DNA of 64,000 nt from Capitulum mitella (lineage: Eukaryota > Arthropoda > Thecostraca > Pollicipedomorpha > Pollicipedidae), in assembly GCA_030062745.1 (NCBI GenBank), contig CP099846.1, positions 5,704,001-5,768,000 of the forward strand, written 5' to 3'. Both the position numbers and the translations under genes were made by a program. Within the stretch, counting starts at the first letter, position 1. Each line of letters begins with the position of its first letter. Below are positions 47,347 through 58,679 of this stretch, one piece after another. Below the pieces are notes generated by a model. It did no database searches. It was not told the DNA's origin and saw only the letters and a list, made by a program, of their open reading frames with translations.

Positions 47347-48530
47347 TCGAGTCGGTCCAGCCGCTGGCGGCGCTGCTCCTCCAGACGGCGGGCGTGACGC
47401 CACACGTCCTCGGTCAGCTCCGCGCGGCCGCGAGGCAGACTGAGCAGCCGGGTCAGCACCAGCAGCTGTCGCAGGTCCTCCGTCTTGACCTGTGTGCCGG
47501 CCTGCTGCCGCCAGCTGACGAACTCCTGCTGCACGGTCGCCTGCAGCCGCTCCGGCACAGAGTACGGCAGGAGGCGTGCTTGCGTCAGGTACCTGCCGAA
47601 CACGGGACAGTCCCCTCAAACACAGACACCAGCCTGACGTCAGGGACCTGCACGACACATGACGGTACCCTCAGATACAGACATCTAACGTCAGGCACCT
47701 GCCGGACACAGGACAGTCCCCTCGAACACATTTACATGGGGCATCAGGTATCTACAGGACAGGGAAGGCCCTCAAATACAGACACCTGACGTCAGGTACC
47801 TGACGAATACGAGACGAGACCATCAGATACACAGACATCTGAAGCCTGCCAAACAGGAGATGGTCCCCTCAGACACAATGACATCTGACGTCAGGTACCT
47901 GCAGTACACGGGACAGTCCCTACAGATACCCAGACACCTAGCGCCGGGTATCCGCCGAACACGGGGCAATCCCATCAAATACACAAATATCTCACGTCAG
48001 ATACATGCAGGGCAGGGACGGTCCCGTAATGTCCGTCGCTGTACCTAGTTGGGAGTCTCGTGGGGCAGGGACAGTGAGAGGTACTGCATCTACAAATCTG
48101 GTGCAGCAAATTCGTGACATACCCAGTTGGTAATCTGGTGCAGTGGTGACTGTGTGAAGTACCTGGACACGAATTTGGTGCAACAGGGAGAGTGCAAAGC
48201 ACCGTACCTGCGGACTGGGTCCAGCAAAGATGGAGTAAGGTACTGCTCCAGTGCGCCCTGCTGGTCGGCCAGCTGATCGGCCGGCCGGGAAGGCTCCAGT
48301 GGCAGGCAGCAGTCGTGCGGCAACAGCGAGCGGCCCTCGGACAACATCAGCACCGGCACGTCGGCCGTGTACGCCAGGTTGTGGAAGTCGAAGTCGAACC
48401 CGACTTCCTGTCACATGAAGAGGTGGCCGAGCGACGCCAGGTTCTTCATGCCATGCTCGTCCAGTTGGTCTGCCGACAGCCGCAGCGGCATTACAAACCG
48501 AGCGAAACACACAGACATATTTATTTATCC

Positions 48531-48565
<35 letters not shown>

Positions 48566-50035
48566 AATCTATCTATCTATCTATCTATCTATCTACCTAT
48601 CTATCTACCTATCTATCTATCTAACTATCTATCTGTATATACGTATATATATATATATATGCAATACATATGTATGTACATATATGCGCTTCAGCGGTAT
48701 GTCAGAAAACATAGTATTCATCGTGCTACACATTCACTGCATCCTGTACTCCAGGCCCGCTCGCGTGTGCCGTGTGAGTCCGCGAGGCACCACCGGTTCA
48801 TATTTAACCAACGTAAAATCTATTCTTTTCCGTTCAAAAAAGCAACGCAGGCGAATAGGGTAAGAACACTGCAGCAGCAGACCACTTCGTTGTTACGACA
48901 AGAACTACTCAGCAGGGCCGCGCCGAGCAGCGAGAGCCAGCGGCCGGCCTGCCGACACGGCGCTCCTACCCTGCGTCAGCGCCGTCTCGTCCAGCACCAG
49001 GTGAGTGCTGGAGCTGAGCTGGAGCGCGCCCGACACCAGCACGTTACGCCGGTAGTCCTTCCGCGGCACCAGCGTCATCCGGTTCATGTTGTCGAGGGAG
49101 AGTGGTACCAGCACCGCCTTCTCCGTCAGCCGCTCCAGCAGTCTGAACAGCCGGCCGGCGAACAGGCCGCCGGCGGCCGGCACCGCGGACAGGTTCAGCG
49201 CGAACCTGCCCAACGCCAGGACGTCGTGCCTGGCGTACACGGACGACAGCAGGTGGCAGAGCAGCAGCTCGGCGGCCAGAGTGTCGCCCAGCAGGGCCGT
49301 CTCCAGCACGGTCAGCACCTGGCGGCGAGCGGCGGTCGCCTCGGCTGCGGCCGGCGGCGCCGTCTCCGGCCCGAGCAGCGGGTTGCTGTGCTCCAGCTGG
49401 CGCCAGCCCAGCGCGTGCAGCCGCGGCGTCACCGACGGCGGCGGGTGGTGCACCGCCAGCTCGTCCGCCTCCATGGCGTCCCCGGCATCGGCCGGCACCG
49501 CGACCAACGTCGGGTCCAGCGACAGCACACCCACGAACTCCATCGCGCCGTTCAGCGATAGCTGGTGCTCGTCCTCGTAGATCTTCACCAGGCAGGCCAT
49601 GGCCTCATCGTCCGGGAGCGGCATATTGGTCCCCGGCGGCGACGTCACGGCGGCGGCGGCGGAGTCCGGCCTGCCCCTAGGCGCCGCCGGGTCCTTCCTT
49701 GAACTACTTATCGGCTTTCTCGGCCCCTTTGGCCGCGGCCCCCTCCATTTCTCAGTCGTCCTCCCGAGGCCATCTGGGGGCCGCTGGCGCCGGCCGGGCC
49801 TCGCCGGCATCGGCCCGCTGGGCCAGCGATCGGCATGGCGCACCCATAGCGTGTAGCCTGGCACAAAGACGCAGCGCAGCGTCTGCCGGTCGCCGGTGAC
49901 GGCCAGCGCCGCCTCGAGCCGCTCGTCCGGCCCGCAGCCGACCACGTCCCGGTAGCGGCCGCAGCCGGAGTGCACGGCGCTGCCCGGGCCGCGCACGCCG
50001 TACGCGCAGCCAGGCGTGCGCCGACGCGGCGTTCA
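47328..50035 (-). CDS. MCMBP: MCM complex-binding protein (MCMBP), three exons visible
   Basis: MCMBP binds MCM2-7 subunits in the nucleus and helps their assembly and unloading in DNA replication. Minus-strand exons: about 50035-48970 (donor CAGG|GTAGGA), 48469-48208 (acceptor GGCAG, donor CAG|GTACGG) and 47592-47328 (acceptor CGGCAG). Phases agree. Diagnostic blocks in order: GCGRYRDVVGCGPDE; MACLVKIYED; EFVGVLSLDPTL; LLLCHLLSSVYARHDVLALG; NMNRMTLVPRKDYRRNVLVSG; LVLDETALTQ; MLSEGRSLLPHDC; then the C-terminal DLRQLLVLTRLLSL and WRHARRLEEQRRQRL. All match the family over its C-terminal three quarters. The N-terminal ~100 residues upstream of 50035 are unresolved (frames change between 50035 and 50200; a possible start lies at 50196). 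Codon third positions are strongly G/C. An in-frame TGA at 48411-48413 replaces a Trp conserved in the family. Confidence 0.9.
47593..48010. repeat. Intronic ~55-bp tandem repeat
   Basis: Within the MCMBP intron, about seven units of the form GTCAGGTACCTGCCGAACAC, GGGACAGTCCCCTCA and RATACAGACAYCTGAC are strung head to tail. Each contains a copy of sequence resembling the adjoining splice acceptor plus exon start (GTACCTG read on this strand). From 48040 to 48205 a second, poorer ~50-bp repeat (AATCTGGTGCAGYA) fills the rest of the intron. Confidence 0.8.
48525..48660. repeat. (CTAT)n and (TA)n microsatellite
   Basis: About 26 CTAT units with a few CTAC and CAAT variants, followed by a TA run. 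It lies in the MCMBP intron between 48470 and 48969. Confidence 0.95.
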
Positions 50036-50478
50036 GCGGTCGGCGGGCGAGCTTTGTCAGCGCGGTGGCCGCCCCTCGCTCGGCGTCAGTGGCGGTCCGG
50101 CCGGCCGCCGGCTCGGCGCACCAGCCGGTCCAGCGACGCCGCCAACCAGGTGTCCCCATCAGCTGCTGTCTGCTCAGCACCCTCAACAGGCATTGCTGTA
50201 GCACCAGCTGAAGACAAACTGCTTTGTTTAATGGACACCCTACAGCTGTTGGTCACCGGAAGCGGCCTGTGAAAGGTCTGATTCAAGTTTGAGAATATAT
50301 CACAGAGGAAGGCCTTCCTTCTTGCGATATGAAACTAATCCAATGAATTTTAACCAATAACAAAGGGTTGTTTGTATAGATCAGGAAAAATTATGTGATC
50401 CAGAGCAACATTCAACTGTTCTATGGAGACCTGACATCCAGCATATTTATTCACATATAGTCACACTACATCCTATCA

Positions 50479-51680
50479 TTACCCCTATTCCCGACAGGGG
50501 GCTGAATCCGCCCCTTCGGGCTTTTTGCTTTCCAATGCCAAGGTTTTTGGCGCGACTTCACGAAATTTAGTGACTTTTCCTAACTTTTTTCTACGTAATG
50601 TGACAAGATTTTGAAATTCCACTTTGCTCAGGGGCGGAGCCAGACAACGTTTGTGGGAGGCACCTCAGACCACGTTTGGCCCTGTTGAGAGAAAAACGAA
50701 AATGACTGCCAGAAATAGCTTTTTTAAGAAAGGACTTAAAACGTTGTATGAATGTACAGAGAAATAGTTGGGCTATGTGCACATACGATTTTGTTTGTCT
50801 GAGGTCACTTCACAAGGTCAAGTTGGGGTAATTTTAGTAATTTTTTGGCTTCACAGGAATAATTTTAGCGCTTTTTCTAAAATTCAAAACCCGGAAATTA
50901 TCTGACGTAGAAGGGTGCCCTCTACTTGTGTACCAAGTTTCAAGTCGATATCAGGTCGGTTCACGGAATTAAAATGTCAGTGCGCGTACCCTATATCACA
51001 GCAGCCGTAAAATGAAATTTCGGAAATAGAGTGAATTCAAATGATTGGAAACGTTTTCAGATAATGCTGAATGCGCACGAGATAATTCAAAGTGACTCTA
51101 AGGTCACTAGAGGTCATTTAAGGTCAAAGGTCGGAAGTTGATCTGAAAGACGTGTGACCATGACATTTCCCCTTTTTCATGTCCCTGGCACCGCCTATGG
51201 TTACATTATACAAAGACTGTAATACAATTTGCACTTCTTCAGCCATAAAATGACTAATAGAGGCCAAAAAAGTACTTTTAACTTTTTGTTTATTCGGTTT
51301 CTGAACAATTAATCGCCCCATTTTCAAAACCCTTTGAACGTCTATGGATTTTCTGAAAATTTGAGACGTATGGACCAGCGCTGAAAGTCTCGTTTATAAT
51401 CTCCGATTCATGCCAATTTCGCAAACATTGGTTAATAAACAACGAAGTTATAAGGAATCCAAAAATATTCCCATTTTTGCTTTTTTGCCCTCTGTATCCA
51501 CCCTTTTCAGAATTCTGAGAACTTCTTTTCTTAAAAATGTAGTTTACGTCATGGTAAATCGATTGCCGTTTGTTGTGATGAAATCGGATGTGTGGTTCTC
51601 GAGATCTTAGGGGGCCCGAATCTGCCCCCCCCCCCGCCGGGAATCGACCATACCGTCTAGCCCCCCGGGAATAGGGTTTA
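50479..51680 (-). mobile_element. Family A TTAA element, inverted copy
   Basis: The left end TTACCCCTATTCCCGAC has a mutated TTAA; the right end is CCGGGAATAGGGTTTA. Block order is as in 4891-6153, with GGGGCGGAGCCAGAC at the left and CTAGCCCCCCGGG at the right. The right end lies about 10 bp from the left boundary of the foldback-like element. Confidence 0.82.
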
Positions 51681-51689
51681 GGGATGGGT

Positions 51690-53825
51690 GTCCTGACAAA
51701 ATGGCGAAACGTAAAAATGGCGAATGCTTTTTTGGCGAATGTCAGATGGCAAATGCTGAATGGCCACATGTAAAAATGGCGACTGGCCAAATGGCGAACG
51801 GCAAAATGGCGATATGTGAAAAGGCGACATACCGAAATGGAAAAGGGTCAAGTGGCGAAAGGCAAAATGACGACCTCGAAAAAGGCAACATACCAAAAAG
51901 AAGGGGCAAATGGGAATGACAAAATCGTAGCATTTTTTTTTAGAAAAAATACTCAAATTGTCTGCGTGGATGACTTTGGGATCAGATTAATGTACCTAAG
52001 CCTCAATGAACCTTAACCCTATTTCCGGCAGGGGGCTGAATCCGCCCCCTCGGTTTTTTTGCTTGCCAATTGCAGGGTTTTTGACAGAGCTTCGCGAAAC
52101 TTGGTCACTTTTCCTGCGTATTCTTTCTACGTAGTGTTACGAAACTTCGTAATTTTAATTTCGTAAGAAGCCGAGCCTAGCAAGTTCTTTGGGAGCCACC
52201 TCAAACCATTTTTGGCCCCGTTGAGGGTAAAAGGAAAATGGCTACCAAAAATAGTGTTTTTAAGATAGAACTTAAAACTTGATATAGGTGTATACGTAAG
52301 TAGTTGAGCAAGTATACAAATGCAGTTTTGTTAATCTGAGGTCACTTTTCAAGGTCCGGCCAAGGTTAAAAGTCAAAATTTGGTTCTATAGCAGTAATTC
52401 TGGCGTTATTTTTCCAAACGCCAAACTCGGGATATGTATGACGTGGAATAGTGCCTTTTACTAGTGTACCGGGATTCCGGTTGATATCAGGTCGAGTCAC
52501 GGAGCTGTGACCTAAAATGGCAGTGCTCGTTCCCTATATCATAACAGCCGTAAAATGGAATTTTAGAAATAGCGTGGATTCAAATGATTGGAAACGTTTT
52601 CAAACAATGTGAAATGCACTGAAGACCATTCTAAGTGACTCCAAGGTCAATGGAAATAATTTAAGATGAAACGTCATAAGTTGACCTGATGAACATGTGA
52701 CCATGACAGTTCCCCTTCTTCAAGCCCCTGGCATTGCCTATGTTAAAATTATATAAACAATATAATATGATTTGTATTTCTATAGCAGAACATGGTCAGT
52801 GGAAGCTAGAAGTGTCTTTGACTCTTCTGTCAATTTAGTTTTTTTGAAAAAAATTAATCCTCCCATTTCCAAAGTCCTGTGAACGCCTATGAGCATTCTA
52901 GAAATTTCAAATGTATGGACTAATGGTAAACCTCCCGTCCATAATTGCTCCATTTATGCCAATTTCATCAAAATCGGTCCATAAAGAACAGGCTTATAAC
53001 AAGTCCAAAAATATCCCCATTTTGACTTTTTGCCGCCCTCTGTGTCCATCCCTTTCAAAAGAAAAGTGTACTTAACGCCATGGTATATCAATTTTTTGTA
53101 GGGGAGGGATGGACATTGACAAGGGATGCCAAATGCCGTTCGGTCTTGCTTCTGGCCGCATTGTTAGACCCGAAGAGAGGAGAATTTCCGTAGCAGCCTC
53201 AAACTAACTACATTGGGATGAGGTCTAACATTTGGGTCCCGTGGCATTGGGCTTGGGTCCCGAAGGAGATGAATTGTTATAAAGTGGCCAGCTGGCAACT
53301 GGCTAGAGATATATCACCTGGCACGGTGCGACCGTGTCCATTTATGAAGCGTTCCGCCATTTATTCGGTCGACACTTTTGCATGATTCTTTTTTAACCCA
53401 CTGCCATTTAGACGGACATGTATCCTTTTTCACACGTCGCCAGTTATCCATTCGCCATGTAGCCTGTTGTCATTTTGACATGTTGCCTTTTTCACACGTC
53501 ACCATTTGGCCATTCGTCATTTAGCAATCCGCCATTTTGGCATGTCACCTTTTTGCAAGTCGCCATTCGGCCATTCGTCATTTCGCAGTTCGCCATTTTG
53601 GCATGTCGCTTTTTTACAAGTCGCCATTTAGCCATTCGTCATCTATCAGTTCGCCATTTTGGCACGTCGCCATTTCACGTGTCACCACTTGGCCATCTGC
53701 CATGTGGCCGTTCGTCATTTCAGCATGTCGTCATTTTTATATGTCGCCATATAGCGCCCGCCATCTGGTATTCGCCAAAAAGGCATTTGCCATTTTTGCA
53801 TTTCGCCATTTATCTTAGTACCTAA
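51690..53825. mobile_element. Foldback-like element with tandem-repeat inverted ends
   Basis: The left arm (about 51697-51930) is a string of short units around AAATGGCGAA. The right arm (about 53400-53815) is a string of the reverse complement, TTCGCCATTT. The outermost 30 bp match as an inverted repeat (TGACAAAATGGCGAAACG at the left; read inward from the right, AAGATAAATGGCGAAATG). Inverted ends built of short tandem repeats resemble Drosophila foldback elements. The centre is occupied mainly by a Family A insertion (52013-53085), so the original core is small. The outer limits are approximate, and open frames inside the arms are repeat artefacts. Confidence 0.55.
52013..53085 (-). mobile_element. 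Family A TTAA element, right end lost
   Basis: Starts TTAACCCTATTTCCGGC, followed by the G/C palindrome and the usual interior. It runs to about 53085, where similarity ends inside the block that should precede the right terminus (AACGCCATGGTATATCAAT). The right TTAA and palindrome are missing. Nested between the arms of the foldback-like element. Confidence 0.75.
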
Positions 53826-54749
53826 GGGATGAGTATGTAACTAAAAATTGCGTCGAAGCGTTGTTTAATGCTGGTCAGCAATTTCACCACAATAATGCAA
53901 TGTTGTCTGGCGAGAACACCATCTGCAAAACGTTTTTGTTTTCAATTACAAATAAGCTCCAATAGCACCAGCCTTTTCCTTTTCTTTTCTATCCTTGACT
54001 ATGGCATACCGTCCTCAGGGCACCACCTCGCATATCTACAGAAAACGCACGCTCGTCAAGCTAGTAGCAGATTCATATCAATGTGTAGATTGATGTTCGG
54101 GACTCTTGCGATCTCGCTGAAAATTGACACGTTGATAGAACATAGCATAGGCATCTCAAAACTTCAAAAGCTAACGTGAATATTGAAAACTTTTTGGAAT
54201 ATCAGAGGTCAGAGTTCAGAGCCATTTATGCCGACTTCTTCGATTGAGTTGAAAATTTGTACACTAATAAAGGCTGATCTAAGCATTACAAAACCAGAAC
54301 AGCTAAAGTGGCAACTTTTCACTTTTCGAGATATCAGGAATCAAAGTTATATCATTCTATGGACTGATATTCAAAACTCTCACGATCTGGCTAAAAATTG
54401 GCACATTTCGGCCTTGGCACGTAGGACTTGGCCTATGCATCTCAAAAGTCCAAAAACCAAGGTGGATACTGAAAACTTTTTAAAACATCGGAGGTGAAAG
54501 TTCAAGGACATTCAAGCGAACTTAATAGATTTTTATACATACAATTGTTTAAGATATTTTGGAAGGTTTTTAAGGTCCACCTTAACTATTAGACTTTTAA
54601 AAAGTTTGATCAGCGTGCGAATCTTCAGTCAGATGGTGAGAGTCTTGAATATTAATCTACAGAATGGTAGAACTTTGATCTCTAACATCTCAAAGTGTTA
54701 AATGTCCACCTTGGCTGTTGTGGTCTGAGAATGCTTAGATGAACCTTTG

Positions 54750-55970
54750 TTAATCCGCCCCCGACTGGGGGGGCAGCTGACGCCCCCCCCCCTGAGGTTT
54801 TTCTGGGATTGCGAGATAATGAAGGAACACAGAGCCACGAAACTTTGTGTACCTTTTGTTTCATCATGTTTACAGACTGTGTCAAAGTTTTGACCTCAGG
54901 TCAAGTCAGGTGTCTGACCTAGATCAGGTCAAACGGACTTATGTCCAAAAAAAATTAGCGCCCTGTAACTTTTTTGCAAAACAAGACATCACATTAATAC
55001 TTTCAGGGTTTAGTCATCTTGTTAGATCCAACAAATCTGCTATCTCAGATTTTTCGGAATTTTCGGGGTCATTGACCTAAGGTGAAGCCCATTTCTAAAC
55101 ATGTCGTTTTTTCGGAAATTGACGGAATATTTCACAACATTTTTAGTGTGGAGTGAAGCAGACGTCTAGTTACCATCATTGGGCAAAGTATCGATGACTT
55201 TCCAGCCATTGGCCTGAGGTTAGGCCACGAATAAATGTAGTGAGCCAAAATGTACCACTGTCAAAATCGACGATGAATTACTCAGAATGGGTGGAAAATG
55301 GCAGAACTAGCTTGCACAGACGTAAGTAATACCAATAATAATATAATAAGTAATAGCATATTTTGGAAACAAACAGGCTCTTGACAATGAAGCTCCGTCC
55401 ATTATGCAGATTGGTTACTAAAAAATTTTTCCCAAATTGAAGCATGAAAAACCATCACAAGAACCATGAGGATCCATAAAGTTTACATCGACAGACTTTT
55501 TTGCGAACCTAAAGGAACGCTCAAATTAGTTCCCGTTAACTTCGTACTGCGTACGGCTGCGGGGCACGCCAGCGCAGTAAGAAAATTGCCTTGTCTTTAA
55601 TTCAACGTTTCGGCGTATATATTGAACAAATTCGAGAAATTAGATGTGTATCGGCATTTGTGGATCTTTACTCGTGCGCTGATGCCTTTCCCTATGCGTT
55701 TTCGGTCACAGCCGAAAATTCGAGAGATTCAGGCCATTTCTCGGTCTCATGCAGTCTGCTATGAGAAAACATATATAGGACGTAAATTGCTTACATATTG
55801 TCCAAAACTAAAAATGAGACCAGTTTCGAGCTCTACTCGCCACAAGCTTTCCAACGGTATGCTTATTTTTTATCGTGCGACCAACCGTTCGTGAATCAGG
55901 GGGAGGGCAGCCAACCGCCCTCCCCCAGTGGCGCATGATCGTAACCGACCGACAATCGTGCGCGGGTTAA
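54750..55970 (+). mobile_element. Family B TTAA element, full-length
   Basis: Starts TTAATCCGCCCCCGACTGGG and ends CGTGCGCGGGTTAA. Block order is as in 31977-33206, including CCTGACCTAGATCAGG and the closing GAGACCAGTTTCGAGCTC block. It lies in the tandem array; the flanking array text (AACCTTTG and TGTACAAATTTTTAGCTCAG) joins across the element as in intact units. Confidence 0.88.
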
Positions 55971-56275
55971 TGTACAAATTTTTAGCTCAGTCGGAGACGT
56001 CTGCTTAGATGACCTTGAACTTTGACTGCTGATATTTCAAAAAGTTTTCAATATCCACCTTAACTTTTGAAGTTGTAAGTCTAAACTATGTTCTATCAAC
56101 GTGCCAATTTTCAGCGAGATCGTGAGAGTCTTCAATATCAGTCTACAGAGTAGTATTAATTCGACCTATAGTGTTTCAAAAAGTTAAAAATGTCCACCTT
56201 TGCTTTTGTGGTTTTAGAATGCGTAGGCCAGCCTCTATACGTGTACAGATTTTCAGCTCAAGTGAAGAAGTTTGT

Positions 56276-57495
56276 TTAACCCTATTCCCGGCAGGGGGGG
56301 GGGCGGAATCCGCCCCCCCCTCGGGTTTTTTGCTTGCCAATTCCAGGCTTTTTGACGTAGCTTCACGAAACTTGGTGACTTTTCCTAGCTATTCCTTCTA
56401 CGCGCCGTGACAAAATTTCGAAATTCTATTTTGCTCAGGGGCGGAGCCAGGCAACGTTTTTGGGAGGCACCTCAGGTCATTTTTGGCCATGTTGAGGGTA
56501 AAAGGAAAATGTCTGCCAAAAACAGAGTTTTTAAGATAGAACTTAAAACTTTGTATGAATATATAGCTAAATAGTCGGGCAATGTGCATATGTAATTTTG
56601 TTTATCTGAGGTCATTTTACAAGGTCAGGTGAAGGTCAAAAGTCAAAATTTGTTTTTTCGCTATAATTTCGGCGCCGTTTTTTCAAATGCCAAACCCGGA
56701 ACATATATGACGTCGAAAGATGCCCTCTACTTGTGTACCAAGTTTCAGCTTGATATCAGGTCAGGTCACGGAGCTATGACCTAAAATGGCAGTGCACGTG
56801 CCCTATATCGCAAAAGCCAAAAAATGAATTTTTTGGAATAGAGTGAATTTAATCGATTAAAAACGTTTACAGATAATATTGAATGCACACGACATCATTC
56901 CAGGTGACCCCAAGGTCACTGGAGGTCATTTAAGGTCAAAGGTCACAAGTTGATCTGAGAAACGTGTGACCATGACAGTTCCCCTTTTTCATGTCCCTGG
57001 CACCGCCTATGCTAACATTATACAAACATTGTAATGCGATTTGTATTTCTTTAGCATAACATGACTAGCAGAAGCTAAAAAAGTGTTTTGGCCTCTTTTG
57101 TTCATTCCGTTATTGGAAAATTAATCCCCCTATTTTTGAAACCCTGTGAACGCCCATGAATTTTCTCAAAATTTCAAATTTGCATACCCATGGTAAAAGC
57201 CCTATCCATAATCTCTCGATTGATTCCAGTTTCATCGAAATCGGTCCATAATCAACGGAGTTATAAGAAGTCAAAAAGTACCCCCCATTTTGACATTTTT
57301 GCCCCCCTGTATCCACAAATTTCAAAATTTTGAAAATTTCTTTTTATCAAAATGTAGTTCACGTCACGGCAAATCGATTGCCGTTTGTTGCAATGAAATC
57401 GGATAAGTAGTTCTCGAGATCTCAGGGGGGGGGCCGAATCCGCCCCCCCTGCTGGGAATCGGCCATACCGTCTAGCCCTCCGGGAATAGGGTTAA
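56276..57495 (-). mobile_element. Family A TTAA element, young inverted copy
   Basis: Starts TTAACCCTATTCCCGG and ends CCGGGAATAGGGTTAA. Near-identical to 1935-3152 in reverse orientation. It is flanked by array text GAAGAAGTTTGT and ATGACCTTGAACTTTGA, which are contiguous around a single TTAA in intact array units (for example near 62333). Confidence 0.92.
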
Positions 57496-58679
57496 ATGAC
57501 CTTGAACTTTGACTTCTGATATTTCAAAAAGTTTTCAATGTCTGCCCTAACTCAATGTCTGCCTTAATTACTGTGAGCATTGATTTAAGTGGTGTCTTAA
57601 GGACGTCTTTCACTTTTAGGTGATTTGTGTGGTCTTCGTAGCGTATTTATGTTTGGTCTTACTCGAGAAAATGTGTTGTTACGGACAAAACCAGCATGCA
57701 AGCGCTTGATGCTGAGCTGTTCATCTCCAAGGGGCGAGAACAGGTGTCCTGAACTACGGACTTTGATGAACGTCGGCATGACCACGCAACAATATCTCGT
57801 GTTCGATATCTCGTGCTCATGCATAGACTACATGTATAAACTCAAAGGTTCGTTCTTCGCTGCTGGCTGCGCATAATGCGGACGGATTTAGTGCTGCCGA
57901 ATTTATGATCGACGCTTCATGCTGCTGATCATAAGTAGCCAATACCACAAAGCACGCAACCTTAACGGTTATGTCATAGGGAGCCATGTCATATATGTCA
58001 TATGTCATATGTCATAAAGCTGAGTATTCGGCCTGGTTTTCGTTTTTGAGTATTCGGCACGTACGATCCAATATTCTGTCCGAATATTCGGAATCATGAC
58101 ATTGATTGCCAAATGCATACCCAGCCGAGTGCAAACGGAACATACTCAGACAAATTTTCCATTATGTTGCTGATCGGAAGGATGTCAGGCCAAGGAAAAA
58201 GATCAGTGTCGAAGGCCAACAAAGGGAATCCGTCATTTTCTTCTCTACGTGTATAAGTCATCTTATAGGAATGAACCTCACGAAATTCGCCATGTTTCTA
58301 GCACAAGCGTGGAAAATTGCGGCAGTCCCTCACGAATTTCGTGAGGCCCTTAGTGTTACACATACGCTGACGTTACAAAAACGCCAACATCATTCAGTAC
58401 AAACCTTTCGATCTTAGTGCTGCACGTTTCTTGTGAATCGCTGTTTTGAATATTGCCCTGTAGGGGTCCGTTACAGCAGTGGTGTGCGCCCTCTGTCTGG
58501 AACTCAAACCCGGTGTTAATCGGCCAAACATGGCAACAGGCCGGAGATCGTCGGCAGCAGGCGGCGTCCAGCCCGCACCTGCCGGCGGCGCTGCTGCTGC
58601 GCCGGCTCGCCTGCCATCTACAGACAGCCAGGCGGGCGACGGCATCTGACCTCGTCTCGTCCGTCCCGGCGGCCGGCTG

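Larger units (their letters stand above)
54090..57600. repeat. Degenerate tandem array, first block (interrupted by two TTAA elements)
   Basis: Units of about 150 bp, pairing into about 300 bp, contain CCAATTTTCAGCNAGATCGT, ACAGAATGGTATAACTTTGA, TTTCAAAAAGTT and GTCCACCTTAGCTTTTG. The array is visible at 54090-54749, 55971-56275 and 57496-57600. TTAA elements 54750-55970 and 56276-57495 are inserted in it. The same array resumes at 61640-62690. Confidence 0.8.

Noticed and set aside
46906..47397. Open frame of 163 codons rich in Pro-Gln-Ala repeats
   Set aside because: Produced by a 24/27-bp minisatellite whose unit lengths are multiples of three; the MCMBP stop and 3' region lie on the other strand.
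47001..48205. CRISPR-like regular repeats
   Set aside because: Units are contiguous or degenerate with no unique spacers, inside and next to a metazoan gene.
48192..48863. 223-codon plus-strand frame
   Set aside because: Antisense to MCMBP exon 2 and then runs through the CTAT microsatellite (Ile-Tyr-Leu-Ser repeats); no independent evidence.
48659..49580. Long plus-strand frames opposite MCMBP exon 1
   Set aside because: Shadow frames caused by the very GC-rich coding strand; the minus-strand frame has clear family motifs.
53475..53825. Frames rich in His-Phe-Arg-Ser near 53.5 kb and similar near 51.7 kb
   Set aside because: Artefacts of the short TTCGCCATTT/AAATGGCGAA tandem units.
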